A stretch of DNA of 16,826 bases from Elusimicrobiota bacterium. Lineage in GTDB: Bacteria > Elusimicrobiota > Elusimicrobia > JACQJN01. Shown one piece after another: positions 12,219-16,826 of the stretch. The stretch's first letter is position 1, and each line of letters begins with the position of its first letter. The stretch is taken from the NCBI GenBank assembly GCA_016205085.1, contig JACQJN010000008.1, positions 1-16,826 of the forward strand, written 5' to 3'. The position numbers and the translations under genes are program-made. The notes beneath the pieces are model-generated. The model was not told where the DNA came from and did not search any database. It was given only the letters and a program-made list of their open reading frames with translations.

Positions 12219-12564
12219 GGTGAATTAGTCTCGACAGGGACTGACTGATTCGTTGTCGCAGGCCCTGGTTGGTCGGAGCCAGGTTAAAAATCGGCCAAAA
12301 ACACAAAAGCCAACACCGAAAGTGTGGCCTGGGCTCACGCTTAAGTGAGTCTCGCTGACCAGTCAACGCCCGCTAGGCTGGCTCAGTGTCAAGAAGTGGG
12401 CTGGGGATATTCTGCGCGCTTCGTCGGATGTCCTGAGATGAAACGGAGCTTAGCTCAAGGGTACTGGTCTGGGTGTTTCTCTTGGGTGAACAAAAGACCA
12501 GACTAAGCCTGTAGGGACGCGAGTGGACAGTTCTTGGACCCGGGGGCAGATCCCGGCACCTCCA
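12216..12564 (+). ncRNA. ssrA: Transfer-messenger RNA (tmRNA)
   Basis: tmRNA with SmpB rescues stalled ribosomes by adding a degradation tag. The acceptor stem pairs GGGGGTG (12216-12222) with CACCTCC (12557-12563), including the G3-U wobble that marks alanine charging; discriminator A is 12564. The CCA end is not encoded and must be added. The D-arm region carries the conserved TCGACAGGG. The tag reading frame is 12309-12344, with its stop in a small hairpin (CTCAC/GTGAG). The conserved 3' block CTAAGCCTGTAG precedes the T-arm. The T stem is CCGGG/CCCGG, but the loop reads GGCAGAT instead of the usual TTCRANT, which is odd. The order is the normal one-piece type, not permuted. A structured leader lies upstream and a GGDEF gene starts 10 nt downstream. 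Confidence 0.93.
12309..12344 (+). other. tmRNA tag reading frame
   Basis: Resume codon GCC (Ala) follows an A-rich stretch. The tag reads ANTESVAWAHA, then TAA. The start AN is typical, but most known tags end in Ala-Ala (LAA, VAA), whereas this ends His-Ala. Confidence 0.85.
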
Positions 12565-12574
12565 CATTTTTACA

Positions 12575-13891
12575 ATGAACAAGGGTCGTTTTATTACTCT
12601 CTTTGTATTGACCTTCCTCTTCTCTTTTATTTCTCTTCTTTTGCTGCGTTATCCTGAGCAGAGTGTGGCTTTTTTCCCTCTCTACGGGCTTCTTTTCCTT
12701 TGGGCAGACTTTCGTCAGGAAAAAGAAGTGCAGGTGATTTTCCTGTTTTTGGTTACCGCTGCGGGGTTGGTTTTGGCGGGACGTATGCCTGGGAAAGTGG
12801 TGGCTATTCTTATGGAGATGTCGGGGGTGTGGCTTTTCAGCTTGGGTTTAAGCCGGCATGCCCGGCACCTCTCCGGCCAGGAACAATATTGTCAGACAGA
12901 ATTGCAGACCCTGGATCACACGATTGAGGAAAATCACAGGGACATCCAGTTCTACCAAAGGCATCAAGAGAGCTTGATGGCTCAGACCCATGTTCGTCGG
13001 GAGTTCGTAGATGCTGCTCAGAAATTGGGAGCCACGATGAATTTGGAAGAGATCAAGTCCCGGCTGCTTACCCTTCTGAAAGAGCACTATCCCAAAGTGA
13101 AGGCTCAGCTTGTTTCTGGCGCTCCCAGGGACGAATTGGAATCCTGGGTGGTGCGCAAGAAGGTTCCTGTCATGGTCCAAGATTTGTCAACGGATTCCAG
13201 ATTTCCTCATGTGCAAAGCAGTTCCTTCCGTTCGGCGGTGGTGGTGCCTTTGCAAGTTTTGCGGACGGTGACCGGTTTCTTAAGGTTGGAATCGGAAGAG
13301 CCGCGGGTTTTCCAGGCGGAGGATTTGAGAACGGTGGATCTTCTCTCCACCATGGCTTCTCTTTCCATGGAAAATGCCAGACTCTATGAGCGTATTCAGG
13401 AACTGGCGGTGCACGATGGACTGACTCAGTTGTATACCCATCGTAGCTTCCAGAATCGGTTGCAGGAAGAAATATTGCGGGCAGGTCGAAGCCAAACGCC
13501 GCTCTCCTTGATTATGGGGGATGTGGATCACTTTAAAAAATATAACGATACCTATGGACATCCGGCGGGAGATTTGGTGCTCAAGACCGTGGCTTCCGTG
13601 ATGAGCCGCTACGCCAGGGAAGTGGATTTCATCGCTCGCTACGGGGGGGAAGAGTTCGCTTTGATTCTGCCGGCCATGGTTCGTTCCAAGGCGGTGGAAT
13701 TTGCGGAATGCTTAAGACAAAAAGCACAGGAGGAGTCCTTCGTCTTCCAGGGACAGAAAACTCATATCACGATGAGTTTTGGTGTTTCCTCTTTCCCCCA
13801 AGACGCGACGACGGCCAGCCAGCTGATTCGAGTGGCGGACGAGAGAATGTATCGTGCCAAGGTGAACGGAAGAAACCAGGTGGTGGTTTGA
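12575..13891 (+). CDS. Membrane-anchored GAF-GGDEF diguanylate cyclase
   Basis: It likely makes cyclic di-GMP from two GTP. The 438 residues comprise about four N-terminal membrane helices (residues 5-93), a charged coiled-coil (about 100-145), a GAF-like sensor region (about 145-270), and a GGDEF domain (about 275-438). The active site is intact: DVDHFKKYNDTYGH (metal and substrate) and GGEEF at 357-361. The inhibitory I-site RxxD is present (Arg348-Asp351), so product inhibition is likely. The ATG begins 10 nt after the tmRNA discriminator base, with no Shine-Dalgarno and no obvious terminator between. The mRNA therefore probably comes from ssrA read-through and processing, or from a promoter inside ssrA. 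Its stop overlaps the next gene's ATG by one base, and that gene has the same architecture, suggesting duplication. Confidence 0.88.
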   Translation: MNKGRFITLFVLTFLFSFISLLLLRYPEQSVAFFPLYGLLFLWADFRQEKEVQVIFLFLVTAAGLVLAGRMPGKVVAILMEMSGVWLFSLGLSRHARHLSGQEQYCQTELQTLDHTIEENHRDIQFYQRHQESLMAQTHVRREFVDAAQKLGATMNLEEIKSRLLTLLKEHYPKVKAQLVSGAPRDELESWVVRKKVPVMVQDLSTDSRFPHVQSSSFRSAVVVPLQVLRTVTGFLRLESEEPRVFQAEDLRTVDLLSTMASLSMENARLYERIQELAVHDGLTQLYTHRSFQNRLQEEILRAGRSQTPLSLIMGDVDHFKKYNDTYGHPAGDLVLKTVASVMSRYAREVDFIARYGGEEFALILPAMVRSKAVEFAECLRQKAQEESFVFQGQKTHITMSFGVSSFPQDATTASQLIRVADERMYRAKVNGRNQVVV

Positions 13892-15231
13892 TGCTGGAAG
13901 CATTGGGAATTTCTTGTGTGGTGGTGGCTCCCGGGCTTTCGGTTGTTCTCGGTTCCTCTGGGCGGGGGAGAAGAGCCACGGCGGGGATTCTGGTGGCGGT
14001 TGTGGGATGGTCGTTTCTCTGGATGGGGGCGTCACGCCTCTCTGAGGCTTCAATCGTCCCTGGCCTCTGGATGGGGGCGTCACGCTTCTCCGAGGCTTCA
14101 TGGGTGGCTCTCATCCTATGGAGTATTTTAGGGTGCGGCTATTCTTTTTTCCGAATCTGGATGGGAGAGCAAAAAAATTTCTCTTGGATGCATGGGGTGG
14201 AAGAAAAAAAGAAGATGCAAAAAGATTTAGAGCGACAGCTTTCCCAAATTCGCCAACACGGGAGTCGGGGAGAGGAGGAGCAGAAGCGCGCTTTAGCGAT
14301 CTACGGCTTGGTCAAAAGCCTGTCCGAGGCCTTGAGCTGGGATTCCATAAAACCAAAATTGGAATCGGCGATGAAGCGTTATCTGGAGCTGGAGGAGTTT
14401 GCCTTATACATTGCCGAGATGGATTCCTCCGAAAAAATGCAGCCCTTGATCAAAAGAGGGCTTTTGGGCTCTGTGGGGGCTGCCTGGGAGAGTCTTAGGG
14501 ACTCCCTGGTTCACCAAAGGCTAAGCATACAGCAGGCGCACATTTGGCCGGTTCCGCAGGCTGCGGTAGGCGTTCCTATCCCTCATGGCTCTGAATTGGT
14601 GGGATATGTTTTTGCCAAACTTCCCGCGGGGACTCAGCCTGAAGAATTGCTGGTGAAAACTCAGGGTTTCGCTGAAGAAATCTCTTTCGCGCTGAAGAGG
14701 GTGCGTCTTTTCCAGGAGGTTGAAAGGCTTTCGGAGGTGGATGGGTTGACGGGAGTCTACCGCAGGAACATTTTGGAGCAGAAGATAAAAGAGGAGACGC
14801 TGAGGGCTCGGACGTTTAAAACGACGTACTGCTTGATGCTCCTTGACATCGATCACTTTAAAAATTTGAATGACACTTATGGGCATCCCTTCGGGGATGC
14901 TGTCTTAAAACGCCTGGGAGAAATTTTGAAAGCTTGTGTCTATGAAACGGACTTCGTGGCTCGGTATGGGGGAGAGGAGTTTGCGGTCCTGCTTCCCAGG
15001 GCGGAGCCCATCGGAGTTTTAAGAAAGGCGGAGACGATACGCTCCATGGTGGAAAAGGAAACATTTATCCAGGGATTGGACACGGTGCACATCACCGTTT
15101 CTATTGGAGTGGCCCATTTTCCTCGGGATGGACAAACGCCGGAAGAAGTGGTGGCTCAGGCGGATCAGGCTTTATACCAGGCGAAAGCTCAGGGCCGCAA
15201 CCGTATCGTGGACGTAAACAACTCAGCTTGA
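13891..15231 (+). CDS. Second membrane-anchored GGDEF diguanylate cyclase
   Basis: A 446-residue paralogue-like partner of the preceding gene. Hydrophobic N-terminal helices (residues 1-90) are interrupted by a 16-residue tandem repeat. A coiled-coil (about 103-135), a weakly GAF-like region (about 135-270), and a GGDEF domain (about 280-446) follow. The domain has DIDHFKNLNDTYGH and GGEEF at 360-364, so catalysis should be intact. At the I-site position the sequence is Tyr351-Glu-Thr-Asp354, so the Arg of RxxD is missing and product inhibition may be lost, unlike the first cyclase. The ATG at 13891 overlaps the previous stop (TGATG). The frame is open upstream to 13708 but only as a shadow of the first cyclase gene. 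Fitted between the first cyclase and sppA, it is probably part of one operon. Confidence 0.87.
   Translation: MLEALGISCVVVAPGLSVVLGSSGRGRRATAGILVAVVGWSFLWMGASRLSEASIVPGLWMGASRFSEASWVALILWSILGCGYSFFRIWMGEQKNFSWMHGVEEKKKMQKDLERQLSQIRQHGSRGEEEQKRALAIYGLVKSLSEALSWDSIKPKLESAMKRYLELEEFALYIAEMDSSEKMQPLIKRGLLGSVGAAWESLRDSLVHQRLSIQQAHIWPVPQAAVGVPIPHGSELVGYVFAKLPAGTQPEELLVKTQGFAEEISFALKRVRLFQEVERLSEVDGLTGVYRRNILEQKIKEETLRARTFKTTYCLMLLDIDHFKNLNDTYGHPFGDAVLKRLGEILKACVYETDFVARYGGEEFAVLLPRAEPIGVLRKAETIRSMVEKETFIQGLDTVHITVSIGVAHFPRDGQTPEEVVAQADQALYQAKAQGRNRIVDVNNSA
14020..14115 (+). repeat. Tandem 48-bp in-frame repeat in the GGDEF gene
   Basis: Two units of 48 bp (14020-14067 and 14068-14115) encode WMGASRLSEASIVPGL and WMGASRFSEASWVALI. 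Each holds the hairpin element that is also found in mfd: GCCTC-TCT-GAGGC in the first unit and GCTTC-TCC-GAGGC in the second (one G-U type pair). Similarity between units fades after about 14103. The repeat sits inside the membrane region and separates two hydrophobic helices. Confidence 0.7.
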
Positions 15232-15245
15232 GATTGGGGGGTTCC

Positions 15246-16220
15246 ATGGAAGAATCGGGTTCTCGCAGGAAGATCGTGCTCCTATTGATTTTACTCTATG
15301 GCCTGTCGGTCGTGGCAGCCCTGGGGATTTTGTACCGAGGGGGGTTAAAGACAAAGGAATCCAGCGCTCTCTCTGTCCCTGTTCGGTTGCTGTCCATGAG
15401 AAAGGCGGAGGGAGTAGGATGGATTTCCATACGCGGCCCCATCTATGAGTCGGAAAGCGGCAGGCTGTGGGAGAGCGGGTTGCAGCAATGGGTGCGCCGC
15501 ATCCATTCTCTCGCGGAAAAGCCGGAGGTCAAGGCGTTGGTGCTGGATATCAATTCGCCCGGGGGAAGTGTGGCTTCCGTTCAGGAGTTGTACAGTCAGA
15601 TTTTGAAAGTTAGAAAAGAGAAAAAAAAGCCCGTGGTGGCGCTTTTGGGGGATGTCGCGGCGAGCGGCGGGTATTATATTGCTTCGGCTTGCGACAAGAT
15701 TGTGGCGCGCCCCGGCACGCTGACGGGCTCCATCGGAGTCATTTTTAGCGTCAGCAATGTGGAGGGGCTCTTCGGCAAACTGGGGATCCGGGTGAATCCC
15801 ATCAAGTCGGGCAAACACAAGGATATCGGCTCTCCTACGCGGCCCATGCTCCCGGAAGAAAAACAGATTCTTCAAGGGCTCATTGACGATGCCTACTCCC
15901 AATTCCTGGATGCTGTGACGGCGGGGAGGGCGCTTCCTTTGGAGAAAATAAAGCCTTTGGCGGATGGTAGAATCTATACGGGAAGACAGGCCCAAGCCAT
16001 GGGTTTGGTGGACATTTTAGGCGGAATAGAGGAGGCGGTGAAAGCGGCGGCAGAGTTGGGAGGTATTAAGGGGGAGCCCAAGATCATTCGGGGAACAGAT
16101 CCCCTGGATCAGTTTAGAAACTTGCTGGAAATGGAGACCCGATGGTCACACTGGCGGGACCTGGGAAATGTGTTGATGAGTTCTGGGGTTCTGGAGTATC
16201 GTTGGAAGGGGAATTGGTGA
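15246..16220 (+). CDS. sppA: Signal peptide peptidase SppA (short form)
   Basis: A membrane-bound serine protease that degrades released signal peptides. The 324-residue length matches the single-domain 36K type. It has one N-terminal membrane anchor (about residues 10-30), then the protease fold: VGWISIRGPI, LDINSPGGSV (about 100-109), the catalytic Ser140 in GDVAASGGYYIA, GTLTGSIGV, and the probable catalytic Lys192 in KSGKHKDIGSPTRP. The C-terminal part includes GRIYTGRQAQAMGLVD, a family signature. The ATG at 15246 is preceded by a G-rich stretch (GGGGGG). A TTG at 15228 overlapping the previous stop would add six residues and is possible. Its stop overlaps the next gene's ATG by one base. 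Co-location with foldases and envelope genes suits a secretion housekeeping role. Confidence 0.9.
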   Translation: MEESGSRRKIVLLLILLYGLSVVAALGILYRGGLKTKESSALSVPVRLLSMRKAEGVGWISIRGPIYESESGRLWESGLQQWVRRIHSLAEKPEVKALVLDINSPGGSVASVQELYSQILKVRKEKKKPVVALLGDVAASGGYYIASACDKIVARPGTLTGSIGVIFSVSNVEGLFGKLGIRVNPIKSGKHKDIGSPTRPMLPEEKQILQGLIDDAYSQFLDAVTAGRALPLEKIKPLADGRIYTGRQAQAMGLVDILGGIEEAVKAAAELGGIKGEPKIIRGTDPLDQFRNLLEMETRWSHWRDLGNVLMSSGVLEYRWKGNW

Positions 16221-16780
16221 TGGGACACTATCTGGATATTCTTTACGATTTTTTCGAGTTTCCGGATTATGCAGCCCAAAGGGTTCAGGAAATAAAACCG
16301 GTTGGATTAGGCCTGTTGGCCTATGGGGTGGCGGGTGGCAGTTTGTTTTTAGCCCAGGCCCTTTCCGATCGATTTTTATTTTTGGATCCGAGCATGCCTT
16401 TATTCATCGTGACTTGCCTGGGACAGTTGGCGTGTGGATTTTTTTTGACGGCGGCGTTGCATCTCCTGACGGAGGTCTCGGGGGGCCAGGGTTCTGCCGT
16501 AGGACTTTTTATTTTGTTTGGTTTAAGTGATTTGGTCTGGGCCTTGGCGGTTCCCCTGTGTCTTATTTTGGGTTTGTTTCTGCCGGTGCGCGGATGGATT
16601 TTCTCTGTCCTATTTATGTTTTTGGGATTCGCTAACTTTTATCTTAAGGCGAGGAGTATCCATGATAATTACGGCGTTTCGTCGGGGAAGGCATGGATGC
16701 TTCTTTCCTTGCCGTATCTTTTTGTTTTGGGAATTCCCGTTCTGCTGTTCGGGTGGATGTTCTGGAGAATTTTCTTTTAA
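16220..16780 (+). CDS. Yip1-like multi-pass membrane protein
   Basis: A 186-residue protein with a short amphipathic N-terminus (MGHYLDILYDFFEFPDYAAQ) and about five hydrophobic helices (near residues 28-48, 60-85, 93-120, 122-142 and 158-184). The order of a short cytoplasmic lead and a five-helix bundle resembles bacterial YIP1-family (DUF1282-like) membrane proteins. No catalytic motif is visible and no function is assigned. The ATG at 16220 overlaps the sppA stop (TGATG) and has the purine-rich GGAAGGGGA upstream. The longer open frame from 16142 shadows sppA. Confidence 0.65.
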   Translation: MGHYLDILYDFFEFPDYAAQRVQEIKPVGLGLLAYGVAGGSLFLAQALSDRFLFLDPSMPLFIVTCLGQLACGFFLTAALHLLTEVSGGQGSAVGLFILFGLSDLVWALAVPLCLILGLFLPVRGWIFSVLFMFLGFANFYLKARSIHDNYGVSSGKAWMLLSLPYLFVLGIPVLLFGWMFWRIFF

Positions 16781-16791
16781 AAACCTGCCTT

Positions 16792-16826
16792 GTGAATAAT
16801 TCGCAAATTGCTCAGCTGTTTGAAGA
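16792..16826 (+). CDS. Start of a probable PolX-type DNA polymerase, truncated by window end
   Basis: From GTG at 16792 the frame reads MNNSQIAQLFEE to the window edge. This matches my recollection of the N-terminus of bacterial PolX proteins (a helix-hairpin-helix polymerase beta-like domain with a PHP domain), which commonly start with a similar IA-x-x-FEE. Only 11 to 12 residues are visible, no strong ribosome binding site is seen, and the call is tentative. It follows the upstream gene by 11 bp. Confidence 0.45.
   Translation, partial: MNNSQIAQLFE

Noticed and set aside
12166..12366. Minus-strand small open frame across ssrA
   Set aside because: It covers the tmRNA 5' domain and tag on the opposite strand, with no ribosome binding site or family resemblance.

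Overview
The window is about 16.8 kb of gene-dense, mid-GC bacterial DNA. It looks like a Gram-negative-type bacterium, because it encodes a lipobox-bearing parvulin lipoprotein followed by a SurA-like periplasmic parvulin, plus System II cytochrome c maturation. TTG/GTG starts, stop-start overlaps and generic family resemblance fit an uncultured lineage such as Omnitrophota or a neighbour. That placement is only an inference. I see no insertion sequence, phage, CRISPR array, rRNA or ordinary tRNA.

Left part (6-11093, all +): ten tightly packed, probably co-transcribed genes. In order: an exported four-repeat Trp-rich protein; ResB and CcsA (haem delivery and ligation to c-type cytochromes); HemA and HemC (early tetrapyrrole synthesis); a small exported Cys/His protein; a DUF2231-type membrane protein; Mfd (transcription-repair coupling); and two parvulin-type foldases. 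The haem-making and haem-attaching genes sit together. The run ends in a multi-hairpin intergenic stretch with a T7-tailed terminator (11178-11236).

Middle (11287-12564): a short minus-strand pair (a PilZ protein and an uncharacterised single-pass membrane protein) diverges from ssrA. The tmRNA (12216-12564) is complete, with G3-U pair, tag ANTESVAWAHA, and the conserved 5' and 3' domains. Upstream lies a strong extended -10 promoter and then a leader of about 210 nt. The leader folds into at least five helices, closed by a 12-bp perfect helix that runs into the first three nucleotides of the tmRNA, plus a possible pseudoknot. I do not recognise this leader as a known RNA family, and it is the best candidate for something undescribed.

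Right part (12575-16826, +): two successive membrane-anchored GGDEF diguanylate cyclases, SppA signal peptide peptidase, a Yip1-like membrane protein, and the first codons of what resembles a PolX-type DNA polymerase. With PilZ on the other side, ssrA is flanked by c-di-GMP signalling genes.

A second theme is small palindromic elements embedded in frame inside coding genes. One family, with covarying stems, occurs in mfd and twice in the second GGDEF gene. Another pair of CCAGC/GCTGG-ended palindromes lies in hemA and mfd.
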